Part shown: positions 1-7,957 of the stretch, in pieces
How positions within the stretch are numbered: position 1 is the first letter of the stretch
Layout: every line of letters starts with the position of its first letter
The notes under the pieces: model-generated
Databases searched by the model: none
What the model saw: the letters and a program-made list of their open reading frames with translations, nothing else
Told to the model about the DNA's origin: nothing
Position numbers and translations under genes: made by a program
Assembly: GCA_020638055.1 (NCBI GenBank)
Contig: JACKJH010000003.1
Coordinates: 569,990-633,989 of the forward strand
DNA length: 64,000 nucleotides
DNA from: Hyphomicrobiaceae bacterium
Lineage (GTDB): Bacteria; Pseudomonadota; Alphaproteobacteria; Rhizobiales; Hyphomicrobiaceae
Reading direction: 5' to 3'

Positions 1-2
1 CC

Positions 3-389
3 AAAGCCTACTACCATTATGTAGTCATACCGGGCCAACGTCCCGACGTCCCATTGGGGGCGCAACTGCGTGCTCACAGGCTCGCAAACGGAATTTCTCT
101 AAGGTCAGCGTCGGAATCGTCGGGTGTTGCGGTCAAGACTATCGAGCGCATAGAGCGCGGCGAAGTCTGTTATGTCGGAGTCGTCGTTGCCTACACTGAG
201 GCCATCGCTACGACTCTCACGTTGATCGATCAAGGCGAGTATGAGTACCGACGCACCCGCGCTGAGCTTGCCGATTGGGAATCCTCTCGCACCCTACCCG
301 CCGACGTGTGGTTGTATGATGATGCCTTGACGGTCCACATGCAGCGTCGCGTTGATCGGGCGGATCGTTGGCGAGGCCGTCATGTGTGA
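3..389 (+). CDS. Xre-type HTH protein, 5' end outside the window
   Basis: The frame is open to the left edge, so the gene is probably truncated. A TTG at 54 is the only start-like codon before the conserved part. Residues from LGAQLRAHRLANGISLRSAS onward match a helix-turn-helix of the Xre/Cro type: a helix, then SLRSASESSGVAVKTIERIE as the turn and recognition helix. The C-terminal half has no family I recognise. The stop overlaps the next ATG (382) in the string ATGTGTGA, which suggests translational coupling. Its place next to an integrase and tiny overlapping genes suggests a regulator of the integrated element. HTH assignment is fairly safe; the regulatory role is inference. Confidence 0.55.
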   Translation, partial: KAYYHYVVIPGQRPDVPLGAQLRAHRLANGISLRSASESSGVAVKTIERIERGEVCYVGVVVAYTEAIATTLTLIDQGEYEYRRTRAELADWESSRTLPADVWLYDDALTVHMQRRVDRADRWRGRHV

Positions 390-736
390 GATGACCTGCG
401 AGCCCATGACGGACCAAGAGCTAGCCCTATACCGTGCCCCGCGCGCTCTGCTCTTGTGGCAGTCTCAGCGAGAGATCGCAACCGATGATGATGAGTTGTC
501 TCGGATCGTGTACGACCCCGCTCACCGCGCGCTAACTTGTGGTTAATGGAGTCGATGTGGCGCGCGACGACCTGCACCACGTCGGGTAGCTCTCGCACCG
601 GGCGGGGCTGCGGTGTAGGGACTTCGCCCAGCGCTCGCTTGGCGATTCGAGTGATCTGGCCAAAGGCCCTGTGGCCTTTCCCGCGCGTAGCTAGCGCAAT
701 GATCTGGCCTAAGAGGGCGGCGGCATCGTCTTTCAT
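380..736 (-). CDS. hypothetical protein, last gene of leftward mini-operon
   Basis: Starts at the ATG at 736 (MKDDAAALLGQIIALATRGK), just past the TGA of the upstream gene; a GTG at 745 is an alternative. The first roughly 65 residues look like real protein, helical with a Pro-rich linker. The rest is Arg/His/Thr-rich and runs antisense to the 382-546 gene, so the natural end may be lost by a frameshift. No family recognised. It belongs to a series of tightly packed small genes typical of prophage or integrative-element cargo. Confidence 0.4.
   Translation of the reverse strand: MKDDAAALLGQIIALATRGKGHRAFGQITRIAKRALGEVPTPQPRPVRELPDVVQVVARHIDSINHKLARGERGRTRSETTHHHRLRSLAETATRAERAGHGIGLALGPSWARRSSHT
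382..546 (+). CDS. small hypothetical protein coupled to the HTH gene
   Basis: A 54-residue product beginning MCEMTCEPMTDQELALYRAP and ending RALTCG. The ATG at 382 overlaps the upstream stop by 8 bases; an in-frame ATG at 352 would overlap more and is less likely. Composition is acidic and natural-looking (a run of Asp-Asp-Asp-Glu), and no family is recognised. It is antisense to the 3' half of the leftward gene 380-736. Both frames look partly coding, so at least one of the two is probably shorter than drawn. Confidence 0.4.
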   Translation: MCEMTCEPMTDQELALYRAPRALLLWQSQREIATDDDELSRIVYDPAHRALTCG

Positions 737-738
737 CT

Positions 739-1077
739 TCACCACTTAAAGTTCAGGCGCTCCATACACCCTGCGTAGGATTCCCCGAATCGCATCGCGG
801 GATCATCGCACACCTTACGGGCATAGCTCTCGCTGGCGTCTTCCATCTGCCGTTTGATGCGAGCCTCTTCGCTGCGTTGCGTCTCCTCGACTTTACGCGC
901 GGCGTGATCCCACAACCGGTCAGTCGTCTTGATCGCGTCGTCAATGACACGATCCATCACCGTCGTCGTCGGCACCACCTTCGTCTCTGCACCGCTGTAG
1001 CCCAGCGCGACGACTGCCACACACGCTAGCGCCACCACGACGCCCCCAACCTCGTACCACTTAGCTTCACCGTCCAT
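739..1077 (-). CDS. small single-TM coiled-coil protein
   Basis: Starts at ATG 1077 (MDGEAKWYEV), with a GTG at 1080 as alternative, overlapping the end of the upstream gene. Residues about 10-30 (VGGVVVALACVAVVALGY) form one transmembrane or signal-anchor helix. A Lys/Glu/Arg-rich amphipathic stretch follows (VEETQRSEEARIKRQMEDAS), then two cysteines near the C terminus. Anchor plus coiled coil is the general shape of an Rz-like spanin, but nothing else supports a lysis role, so that is only a possibility. Part of the leftward overlapping mini-operon. Confidence 0.55.
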   Translation of the reverse strand: MDGEAKWYEVGGVVVALACVAVVALGYSGAETKVVPTTTVMDRVIDDAIKTTDRLWDHAARKVEETQRSEEARIKRQMEDASESYARKVCDDPAMRFGESYAGCMERLNFKW

Positions 1078-1219
1078 CACACCACTCCGCTACTGCCCGT
1101 TGCTCATCTCTCAGCAGCGCCGTGGACGCTGCCGTTACCCGGTCTGCCCAGCGCCTCTCCCGTGTGTCGTACATCTCGACACGTTCGCGGGCGGCTGCGC
1201 TCAGTCTGCGCTTAGACAT
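1067..1219 (-). CDS. 50-residue basic hypothetical protein
   Basis: Reads MSKRRLSAAARERVEMYDTR and ends AVAEWCDGR. The ATG at 1219 lies in ATGTCTAA, overlapping the stop of the upstream 59-codon gene by 8 bases, and its own stop lies inside the start region of the next gene. Chained overlaps on both sides are the main evidence that this is a gene. It is Arg-rich and helical; no family recognised. Confidence 0.5.
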   Translation of the reverse strand: MSKRRLSAAARERVEMYDTRERRWADRVTAASTALLRDEQRAVAEWCDGR

Positions 1220-1391
1220 CGCCGACAACCTCCAGCACTGCGATTGCGACCGCACGGCGATCTGCCCGTGCAACGGGGGCGTTGATGATCGTGCGAGCCC
1301 ACTGACGAATTTCGGTGGGGCGCTGCCCAGCGCGAAGCATGGCAGAGACGACGCAGGCGGCTTTGCGGATGGCTGCGGGTGTTGATGACAT
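1212..1391 (-). CDS. 59-residue hypothetical protein heading the mini-operon
   Basis: Found by translating the minus strand: MSSTPAAIRKAACVVSAMLR and then GQRPTEIRQWARTIINAPVA, ending LEVVGDV. A ribosome site GGAGAG lies about 6 bases before the ATG. The product looks like a small all-helical protein with an AGQRPTEIRQWAR segment; no family assigned. It opens a chain of four overlapping leftward genes (1391 to 380). The AT-richer stretch 1392-1499 upstream could hold their promoter. Confidence 0.5.
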   Translation of the reverse strand: MSSTPAAIRKAACVVSAMLRAGQRPTEIRQWARTIINAPVARADRRAVAIAVLEVVGDV

Positions 1392-1499
1392 TTGACGCTC
1401 TCCTAACTGATATTCAGTATGGAGATGATACTACGCAGGTGTTAACAAGGCGTAAATTCGTGGGGGTTCGCGCGATATGTGGACAAATAAAAAGCCCCC

Positions 1500-3086
1500 T
1501 CAGATGTCGAACCTCAGCGCTTCCACAAGCTTCGCCCGCGTCTCCAACAACGCGGGGTCGTTCGCCTCCGCGTCATAGTCGTCGCCATAACGCCCCGCCA
1601 CACCCGGCACGGTATGGCCCATAAGTCGTTCGCGCGCCTCGTTATCGCGCGGGTGTCGGCGCTTAAACTCGGCTGCCCATGTGTGACGTAGCGAGTAGAG
1701 CGATAGGCCGTCGCGCTTGATACCGAGCTTTCTCAGCAGGTAGGCAAAGTTCGTCCCGGCCTGTGCCGAGTAGCGCCCCGTCAACTTACGTTTCTTCGCG
1801 TCGGGGAATATGCGGCCTGAGCCTCGTGACTTCACCAAGTCCAGGAAGCCAAGTTCGATCAATCTCGGGTGCAGCGGAATTGAGCGCACGCTACCGTCCA
1901 GTTCGCCGCGCGCCGCAGTCTTCAACGCCAGATCGCGATTGATGTAGAGATGCGGCAACGGCTTAAGCGGCACGTTGGCTCCGGTCATCTGCAAAAGTTC
2001 GTTCGGGCGCGCCCCGGTGAAGAGCACCAACAGCGCCAGCCAATACAGATCGCCTGACATGCTGGCCGCGAATACCGCCTTAAGTTCATCTGGCCGGAAC
2101 GTGACTTTCTGGTTTGCCGCCGACGTGTTCACGCCAAGCTGCCACGTCGTCGTGTCGGCGAACGGGTTGAATACGTCGTCGTAATCAGCAGCGGCGAACT
2201 TGAAGACCCGTGACAGGTGCGCCCGCTTGACCTGTATCGTCTTCACGGCCATCGGCTTCAGATCGTTCTCACGCGCGTAGTCCGCCGCTTCCGGTGCGGT
2301 CATATCCCGCGTCGCCTTCAACTTCGTGTAGTTGGCTGGAAGCGCCGTAATCATCTCACGGAAAGCCCGTGTGTCTTCCTTCGAGTAGGCGTCAACGGCC
2401 TTGTCCTCAGTGCTGGCGATGAAGTCGCGAACGGCAGCACGTAGGTCTAGTTCCCGCGTTGGTGTAAGCGCCTTCTGTTGCTTGATGTAGGCTTCAAGGT
2501 ACTGCGATAGCTTCGGCACCCGGCCATTCGGCTCTGCCGCCAGTGCCACCGGCAAGCCGCTTTCATCGTCGGATGCGATAATGTCTTTGATGGTCCGAAT
2601 CTCGGTCTGAGCAAGAGCCCGCAAGGCTCCTACCTCATCATCCACAGCGCCAGCGCCACTCATCTTCAGACGGTGCAGGAATGCGCGCTGATGGTCGAAG
2701 TCGCGCACCGTCCAGCGGGACCGCGCTTCCTTCAACCATCGGTCAAGGCGCACTCGATACTGATCGGCGAGCTTCGCCGGGGCGTAGCTGACCTTTTGTC
2801 GCTCGCCCCTTGCGTGTTCGTCTCGAAAGGCGTCTTCAGACGCCAGCATTTCGTCGCGGCGAATACGACACACGTCGGCGACCGTGAGACCCGTGGATGG
2901 CACCGTAGCGGGCGATTCAAACTCGGCCACCAGCGCCGCGTAGACGGCGGGAAAGAGCCTCAGCGCTTCGTCGTAATCCGTTGTCCCGAGCGTCTTGGTG
3001 CGGTACGCGCCCGCGATCTTTTCGCGGACCTCATACGTCTTCGCGCCCTTCCTGAGACGGGGTTGTGGGACTCGTTTCCGGGCCAT
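1500..3086 (-). CDS. tyrosine-recombinase integrase
   Basis: A 528-residue site-specific recombinase. I start it at ATG 3086 (MARKRVPQPRLRKG); the frame runs further upstream, but that part crosses the attachment-site candidate and does not look coding. The N-terminal 200 residues hold arm-type and core-binding regions. In the catalytic domain I see Arg360 in FTGARPNELL, YSLRHTW with Arg467 and Tyr464 where His is usual, LMGHT with His491, and the likely nucleophile Tyr500 in AGRYG. Catalytic residues therefore look complete apart from the common His-to-Tyr change. It points into the element, with its 5' end at the junction, as expected for an integrase beside att. Confidence 0.93.
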   Translation of the reverse strand: MARKRVPQPRLRKGAKTYEVREKIAGAYRTKTLGTTDYDEALRLFPAVYAALVAEFESPATVPSTGLTVADVCRIRRDEMLASEDAFRDEHARGERQKVSYAPAKLADQYRVRLDRWLKEARSRWTVRDFDHQRAFLHRLKMSGAGAVDDEVGALRALAQTEIRTIKDIIASDDESGLPVALAAEPNGRVPKLSQYLEAYIKQQKALTPTRELDLRAAVRDFIASTEDKAVDAYSKEDTRAFREMITALPANYTKLKATRDMTAPEAADYARENDLKPMAVKTIQVKRAHLSRVFKFAAADYDDVFNPFADTTTWQLGVNTSAANQKVTFRPDELKAVFAASMSGDLYWLALLVLFTGARPNELLQMTGANVPLKPLPHLYINRDLALKTAARGELDGSVRSIPLHPRLIELGFLDLVKSRGSGRIFPDAKKRKLTGRYSAQAGTNFAYLLRKLGIKRDGLSLYSLRHTWAAEFKRRHPRDNEARERLMGHTVPGVAGRYGDDYDAEANDPALLETRAKLVEALRFDI

Positions 3087-3215
3087 TTTTATACAGCGTT
3101 CAAAACGGTGATTATCAGATGTCTGTTTAGAAGCAGGTTGGCGCATCATCGATAAACGACAAACAACTGAATTACAATTACAATTTATGGAACAAAGGGG
3201 TAACGAATTTGTAGT

Positions 3216-3238
3216 GCCCTCTCGGGCCAGGGGCACCA
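3216..3238 (+). other. candidate attachment site (tRNA 3'-end-like)
   Basis: CGGGCCAGGGGCACCA at 3223-3238 reads as the last bases of a tRNA: 5-base T-stem strand CGGGC, 7-base acceptor strand CAGGGGC, discriminator A, then CCA. The matching acceptor start GCCCCTG resembles bacterial tRNA-Leu. No T-loop precedes it, so this would be the duplicated tRNA end left by integration, with the intact tRNA outside the window to the left. It sits 130 bp from the integrase start and about 75 bp before a terminator that could have served the original tRNA. Inference. Confidence 0.45.
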
Positions 3239-3313
3239 TTTCTTCCCACGCGCTTATCGCCTTCCCACGTTTGGGCTGTTGGCCCGGCTAGAGCGGTTCA
3301 GACGCAGGGCGTG

Positions 3314-3352
3314 AAAAGTCTCCCCCTCTGAAATCAAAGAAGGAGACTTTTT
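3314..3352. terminator. rho-independent terminator
   Basis: AAAAGTCTCC pairs perfectly with GGAGACTTTT across an 18-base loop and is followed by further T residues. It lies downstream of the attachment-site candidate and just past the end of the leftward gene 3378-3701, so it may act in both directions. Confidence 0.75.
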
Positions 3353-3377
3353 GTTTTCAAATTGCGACCCCAAAATA

Positions 3378-3701
3378 TCATGGGGCGGCGTACTTGCAGG
3401 GCCTACCCTTGGCGACGCAGTGCCACGTGATCCCGCTCTTGTTACACGAAACGGATTTGCTTTTCGCGATAGACCACACCGACCACGTCAACCCGTATTT
3501 GCTCTTCACCCGACGGGTCCAGCCGGAGACGGCGATTCGCTCCGCCCAGATTTTCTTCTTGGCTTTGGGGTTCGTCACCGAGTTGCCAGCTTTCACAGTG
3601 AGATGTTTGCATTGATAGGCGGCTGCTGGCTGCGCTGCTGCGGCAAGTAGTGCGATGGCGAGACTGCAACCTGCGATTTTGGCAATGAAAGAACCACTCA
3701 T
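3378..3701 (-). CDS. small secreted cysteine-containing protein
   Basis: A 107-residue protein with a clear signal peptide: MSGSFIAKIAGCSLAIALLA and AAAQPAAAY, with probable cleavage after AAA. The mature part is basic (KAKKKIWAER) and has four Cys, one near the start and three in the C-terminal third (VSCNKSG, HCVAKG, PCKYAAP), which could form disulfides in the periplasm. No family assigned. It faces left toward the 3314-3352 terminator and has about 370 bp of non-coding DNA upstream. Confidence 0.7.
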   Translation of the reverse strand: MSGSFIAKIAGCSLAIALLAAAAQPAAAYQCKHLTVKAGNSVTNPKAKKKIWAERIAVSGWTRRVKSKYGLTWSVWSIAKSKSVSCNKSGITWHCVAKGRPCKYAAP

Positions 3702-3862
3702 GACAATTTACTCCGAGTATTTTGTGCGATGAGAAACCCGCGCAACCCTCACATGATTAAGGTCGCAGCAAGCAGACGATGCCGCTTGGTCGCCGCATGC
3801 CATGCAACAGGTTCAATGCCAGATGCATTTTGCATCTGTCGCCTTCCGCTGTAAAAGTGCGG

Positions 3863-4029
3863 CTAGTGTGGCGTCGCGCCTTAGTTGATCGATGTTGCTG
3901 CACGCTGGGTATCAACTAAGGCTCGATAAACGCCACACTAAGCCAATGATTTTTCTAGTGGCCTTCATGTCGCGCCAAAATTGTATGCGGTTGCGGCTAT
4001 GTTTCAATTTTGGCGCGACAGGTCACTAG
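3863..4029. repeat. 167-bp double-hairpin repeat, copy 1
   Basis: One of three near-identical 167-bp elements (others 41086-41252 and 53158-53324), each beginning and ending with CTAG. The left half folds as TAGTGTGGCGT against ACGCCACACTA, with inner TTAGTTGAT against ATCAACTAA. The right half folds as CTAGTGGCC/CATGTCGCGCCAAAATTG against CAATTTTGGCGCGACAGG/CACTAG. This copy lies immediately upstream of the lytic transglycosylase gene, whose ribosome site begins about 30 bp past its edge. The rest of the gap 3702-4067 holds nothing I can identify. Confidence 0.85.
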
Positions 4030-4067
4030 GGCGGCGCAGGAAGAGAAAATTTCGAAAGGGAGCGCAA

Positions 4068-4925
4068 ATGCAGCTCACAACAAATGCACAAAAGTGGATG
4101 CGCGGTTCCAGTGCAGCGCTTTGTGCAATCGCGTTAACCATGCTGGCAGCCTTGAGCGTGGCCCCAACGCATGCAAACGCCGCATCGTGCGGCAAATCGG
4201 CGTCTGGGTTCTCGGCCTGGCTTGAAGATTTCAAGGGTCGTGCACGCGCCGCAGGAATCTCCCAGTCAACGATCAATCGGGCGCTGAAGGGTGTTACCTA
4301 CGACAGCAACGTGATCCGCCGAGACCGCTCGCAGCGCTCGTTCAAGCTCTCATTCGATCAGTTTTACAAGCGCCGCGTCGGCTCGTATCTGATGAACAAG
4401 GCGCGCGGCAAGCTCAAGACCCACGCGCGTTTGCTACGGTCGATCGAAAAGCGCTACGGCGTGCCGCCCGAAATCCTGGTGTCCATCTGGGGGTTGGAAA
4501 CCAATTTTGGTCGTGACGGTTCGGGCAAATATTCCATCATCCGTTCGATTGCGACGCTGGCCTATGACTGCCGTAGGTCGAACTTTTTCACCGGGCACCT
4601 GATGGCCGCTCTTCGCATCGTGCAACGCGGAGACATGAGCCCTGGACAATTGCGCGGCGGCTGGGCCGGTGAGATCGGTCAGGTGCAGTTCCTGCCGGGC
4701 TCGTATGATCGTTATGCCGTTGACTATGACGGCAACGGCCGCCGGGATCTCGTGCACTCGACTGCTGACGCGCTGGCGTCAACCGCGAATTTCCTCAAGG
4801 GCCATGGTTGGCGGCGCGGGCAGCCTTGGGGGCCCGGCACGCAAAATTATTCGGTTATCAAGGATTGGAACCGCGCCGATGTCTACGCCCGCACCATCGC
4901 CTTGATGGCTGATCGTTTGAAGTAA
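4068..4925 (+). CDS. lytic murein transglycosylase, MltB/Slt35 family
   Basis: A 285-residue exported peptidoglycan lyase. The ATG at 4068 (MQLTTNAQKW) follows GAAAGGGAG; an upstream in-frame ATG at 3981 lies inside the 167-bp repeat and is rejected. Residues 1-38 are a signal peptide ending THANA. The domain opens FSAWLEDFKGRARAAGIS. The catalytic glutamate is Glu144 in SIWGLETNFG, followed by the family's GEIGQVQFLPGSY and DYDGNGRRDL segments. Expected to cleave the MurNAc-GlcNAc bond with 1,6-anhydro product in the periplasm. No peptidoglycan-binding domain is appended. Convergent with the ion-channel gene. Confidence 0.9.
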   Translation: MQLTTNAQKWMRGSSAALCAIALTMLAALSVAPTHANAASCGKSASGFSAWLEDFKGRARAAGISQSTINRALKGVTYDSNVIRRDRSQRSFKLSFDQFYKRRVGSYLMNKARGKLKTHARLLRSIEKRYGVPPEILVSIWGLETNFGRDGSGKYSIIRSIATLAYDCRRSNFFTGHLMAALRIVQRGDMSPGQLRGGWAGEIGQVQFLPGSYDRYAVDYDGNGRRDLVHSTADALASTANFLKGHGWRRGQPWGPGTQNYSVIKDWNRADVYARTIALMADRLK

Positions 4926-4944
4926 CATTCGCCCAGTTATTGCT

Positions 4945-4979
4945 GCTGGCGCCGTTCTGCAACGTATCGCGGCGCCAGC
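4945..4979. terminator. hairpin between convergent genes
   Basis: GCTGGCGCCG pairs perfectly with CGGCGCCAGC across a 15-base loop, between two convergent stops. It lacks a clear T-run, so it may end transcription weakly or protect 3' ends. Confidence 0.4.
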
Positions 4980-4988
4980 GCCAGTAGC

Positions 4989-7391
4989 TCAAAGCGGCTT
5001 GAACCCGGCGATCTCAAGGCCCCATACGTAGAGGCTGGCAACGGCGACGACGGCGGGAATGCCGGCGACATGCAACGTATCAAGTATCCAGATAACAGGT
5101 TTCCTTGACGCAACGAGCTTGTTCACGCGCAAAATCGATATCGCGATCATTGCCGCAACCAGCATGTAAACGAATACGAACATGCGGTCCGACAATGTTG
5201 CGGTGTCGCTATCGAGTGCAGGCAGCGCCAGATACAAAGCTACCGCCGAGAGCAGCGCCGTAACCTGGATCGTGACGATTGCCTCGAAGTTGGTCCTTGG
5301 AATAAAGATTGAAAGATACGCAACAATAAGAATGAAGCCCAACGGCACAACGACACGCATGATGTAATCTGTCGTCTGCCGCTTCAGGAGCCACGAAAAA
5401 CTCGCGGTATAGAAAGGCACCACGCTAGGCGCATGCGTGAAAGCATCGACCACGGGCACGAAATCTTCATCAGTCCCCACATACTGCGCCACTTGATCCC
5501 AGCCATCAGTGATCGTGTTGCGGTCGCGTAAAGAAAGCGGTGGCGGTTGAACGATAAATGGAGCATCTCCGCTCCTGGGCTGCAGGTCGATCGTGAAAAG
5601 CTGCGTGTCGAGCGGGTAATTGCTAAGGTCGGGATTGTACAGGAACCGTCCTGACACCTTGTAGATCTTCATCGTAGAGGGATAAGCCGACGATGCACCA
5701 CCGGCATGGATGGTATCGATCGTGATCTGCTGCTTTGATGAAAGCGGATCAATATAGGCGTTGGCGAACGCTATGCGGTCGAGCGAAGCGGAATCACTGG
5801 CTCGCATCGAAAGATAGAATTCTGCAAAGAACGATTGTTCGTTATCGTCGATGCGGTGCACCTTGATCATATCGATGTCGGCATAGAGCGTCTCTGTGCG
5901 GCGCAATGTGCCATCGCGCGCCCGCAGGAACTGAATGGGCGCCAACTGCGTGCGGCCCAGACCCTGCGGAAGGATCACGACGAAGGGCATTCGCGTCGCC
6001 GTACGAGATCCCGAATCGAACGACCAGTTTTCAAATGTGCCCTTGAACGCGCCACGTCCGGCCGCATAGTTCGACTGTAGCTGCTTCAGGATTTCGCGGC
6101 GCATTTCCTTGATGTCTGCACCACGCGGCGCCTGGCGTGCAGCCGCTGCGATGAGAGCCACCATGTCCGCGTATTGCGCTCCTGAGGTAATCGCGCGCAG
6201 GTTCTCGCCATCGAGCGGGTCGCTTTCTGCGTCAACGTTTTGCGGTTCTGAGTCCTTGCATTCGCCGCTGGACCAGCCTGGTGCGAGCGAATTTTTCTTG
6301 CCCGCAAAAGTCCAGGCCGCAGGGTTGCCTGTGGCGATCAGCTTGTGAATCCGATTGTTGTAAACTTCGGGCAGGTCGTCCCAGGCCAGTTCATAGAAGG
6401 CGTTCGGATAGCTCATGGTAAGGGCCGGGTCGATTGAACTGATGCGACCTGTCACGAACAGTGCAGGCGTGAGCCCGGCTGCAGTGAGAGCCTTGATGAT
6501 GGCAGGCGTCGCATCCCGACCGGCTGACAGATAGATCACGTCAGGGTCCACCGCCTGCAGGTTCTGGACCATGGCTGTCAGCGCAGAAGCGGAAATGTTG
6601 CCATCGGTGCTGGGCAACCTGATATCGGCAACCAAGCCTCCACTGCCAGCCGTAGCGCCGCTGTTGCTGGCTCCACTGTCGGCACCCGCCCCGCCTTCGC
6701 TTGCCCCGCTGTTTGCCGCAGCGCCGCCGTTGTGTGCCTTTTTCAAGGCATCGCCAAGGGCATCCGAGTAGACCACGCCCGCCCGGCCGATGAAGGCTGG
6801 GCGTTGATAGCCGATGGCTTTTGTGAATGCGCCCATGACAGGGCCACGCACTTCGTCCTGTGAAGGCCGCGTGGTATAGACGTTGGCGTGGCTCGAAAAG
6901 ATGCTGCTGACCGAAATATCTGAAATGAAGGGCACATCACTGGCGCCGATCTCCGCACCGACGGCCTCAAATACGTCCTTGCCGCGCGTCGAGCTGGAAA
7001 GGCCGATCATGCCTAACAGCGTGGGGTCCAATAACGCCGATTGCATGTTGGCCACCGACGAAGCCGGATTGCTGAGATCGTCAAGAATTTTGACATCCAG
7101 CACACGGCCGTGAATACCGCCTGAGGCATTGATCCGGTCCTGCTCGGCCTTCGCAAGCTGCTTCGTGGCAGCGACCCGTCCGCGCGTGTAGCAGGCGTCC
7201 GTTCGTGTGGATACAAACATTGCAATTGAAATTGGTGGCCCCGATGCGGCTTCGGCTTTGTCCACCGCCTCCGCCGTGGGCGCCAAACATGCCGCGCTGA
7301 CCATCGCCGCCAGGATTATCAGTGAAATACAGGCGCCGCGTCCGGCAACAATCGAGCCGAACTTGAGAAGCTGGCTGATGCCGATCCTCAT
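4989..7391 (-). CDS. pentameric ligand-gated ion channel fused to a periplasmic binding domain
   Basis: An 800-residue protein starting at ATG 7391 (MRIGISQLLK) after GGGGGAAG. Signal peptide, then a type-I periplasmic-binding (Leu/Ile/Val receptor-like) domain at about 50-480 with a Gly/Ala/Ser-rich insert near 220-255. Next comes the beta-sandwich of a Cys-loop-type channel at about 490-675, carrying the loop signature NYPLDTQLFTIDL without the two cysteines, as in other prokaryotic members. Four TM helices follow: M1 (YIMRVVVPLGFILIVAYL), M2 (FEAIVTIQVTALLSAVALYL), M3 (MFVFVYMLVAAMIAISIL) and M4 (GIPAVVAVASLYVWGL). The Glu opening M2 matches the GLIC-type cation-selective filter. Predicted ligand-gated cation channel; the ligand is unknown, possibly an amino acid or small amide. 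Confidence 0.88.
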   Translation of the reverse strand: MRIGISQLLKFGSIVAGRGACISLIILAAMVSAACLAPTAEAVDKAEAASGPPISIAMFVSTRTDACYTRGRVAATKQLAKAEQDRINASGGIHGRVLDVKILDDLSNPASSVANMQSALLDPTLLGMIGLSSSTRGKDVFEAVGAEIGASDVPFISDISVSSIFSSHANVYTTRPSQDEVRGPVMGAFTKAIGYQRPAFIGRAGVVYSDALGDALKKAHNGGAAANSGASEGGAGADSGASNSGATAGSGGLVADIRLPSTDGNISASALTAMVQNLQAVDPDVIYLSAGRDATPAIIKALTAAGLTPALFVTGRISSIDPALTMSYPNAFYELAWDDLPEVYNNRIHKLIATGNPAAWTFAGKKNSLAPGWSSGECKDSEPQNVDAESDPLDGENLRAITSGAQYADMVALIAAAARQAPRGADIKEMRREILKQLQSNYAAGRGAFKGTFENWSFDSGSRTATRMPFVVILPQGLGRTQLAPIQFLRARDGTLRRTETLYADIDMIKVHRIDDNEQSFFAEFYLSMRASDSASLDRIAFANAYIDPLSSKQQITIDTIHAGGASSAYPSTMKIYKVSGRFLYNPDLSNYPLDTQLFTIDLQPRSGDAPFIVQPPPLSLRDRNTITDGWDQVAQYVGTDEDFVPVVDAFTHAPSVVPFYTASFSWLLKRQTTDYIMRVVVPLGFILIVAYLSIFIPRTNFEAIVTIQVTALLSAVALYLALPALDSDTATLSDRMFVFVYMLVAAMIAISILRVNKLVASRKPVIWILDTLHVAGIPAVVAVASLYVWGLEIAGFKPL

Positions 7392-7589
7392 GCACTTCCC
7401 CCGCAATAGCACAGCAATTCATTGCCCCGGGCACGCGCCCCATGAGCCGGTAATCTATAGTTGAGGCCGGCCGGCACGGCCAAGGCGGCAAATACAACCA
7501 CAATATTCTGTTGGGGAAGTGAGGCCGATTTGCACGGTTGCCCACGCCTTTGCGCGGACCCGAAAAACAGCAAACGATTGGCAGAATGC

Positions 7590-7622
7590 AAAAACACCGC
7601 CTCCGATAAGGAGACGGTGTTC
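7590..7622 (-). terminator. rpmB terminator
   Basis: On the minus strand AACACCGTCTCC pairs with GGAGGCGGTGTT around a 5-base loop and runs into TTTTTGC, about 30 bp past the rpmB stop. A textbook intrinsic terminator. Confidence 0.8.
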
Positions 7623-7651
7623 ATATTCGATGGGATCGCCGAATTAAACGA

Positions 7652-7957
7652 TCAGCTTGCAGCGGCAGGCGCTGTCGCCTTCTTCGCCTTGGTAAGGTCC
7701 CGCTTTATTTTCAGGCACTTATCGGAAAGTTCTTCGTCGCGCGCCTTGGCCAGAAATGCATCAAGGCCGCCGCGATGCTCCACCGTTTTCAGCGCATGAG
7801 CCGAAATCCTTAAGCGGAAACTGCGGCCGAGCACGTCTGACATCAATGTGACATTGCATAAATTGGGGCGAAACTTGCGCCGGGACTTGTTCTCGGCGTG
7901 GCTGCGGTTGTTGCCGGAAAGCGGCAGCTTGCCGGTCAGCTCGCATTTGCGGGTCAT
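7652..7957 (-). CDS. rpmB: 50S ribosomal protein L28
   Basis: A 101-residue L28 protein: MTRKCELTGKLPLSGNNRSH, then SRRKFRPNLCNVTLMS and RSFRLRISAHALKTVEHRGG. The Lys/Ala-rich C-terminal extension (KRDLTKAKKATAPAAAS) is usual in alphaproteobacteria. Binds 23S rRNA in the large subunit. It is divergent from the DUF3108 gene, and this pairing with the helicase further right is, as I recall, conserved in Hyphomicrobiales, which supports the taxonomic call. It ends at its own terminator. Confidence 0.97.
   Translation of the reverse strand: MTRKCELTGKLPLSGNNRSHAENKSRRKFRPNLCNVTLMSDVLGRSFRLRISAHALKTVEHRGGLDAFLAKARDEELSDKCLKIKRDLTKAKKATAPAAAS

Noticed and set aside
3981..4067. Upstream ATG for the lytic transglycosylase
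   Set aside because: It lies within the 167-bp repeat; ATG 4068 has a good ribosome site and a normal signal peptide.
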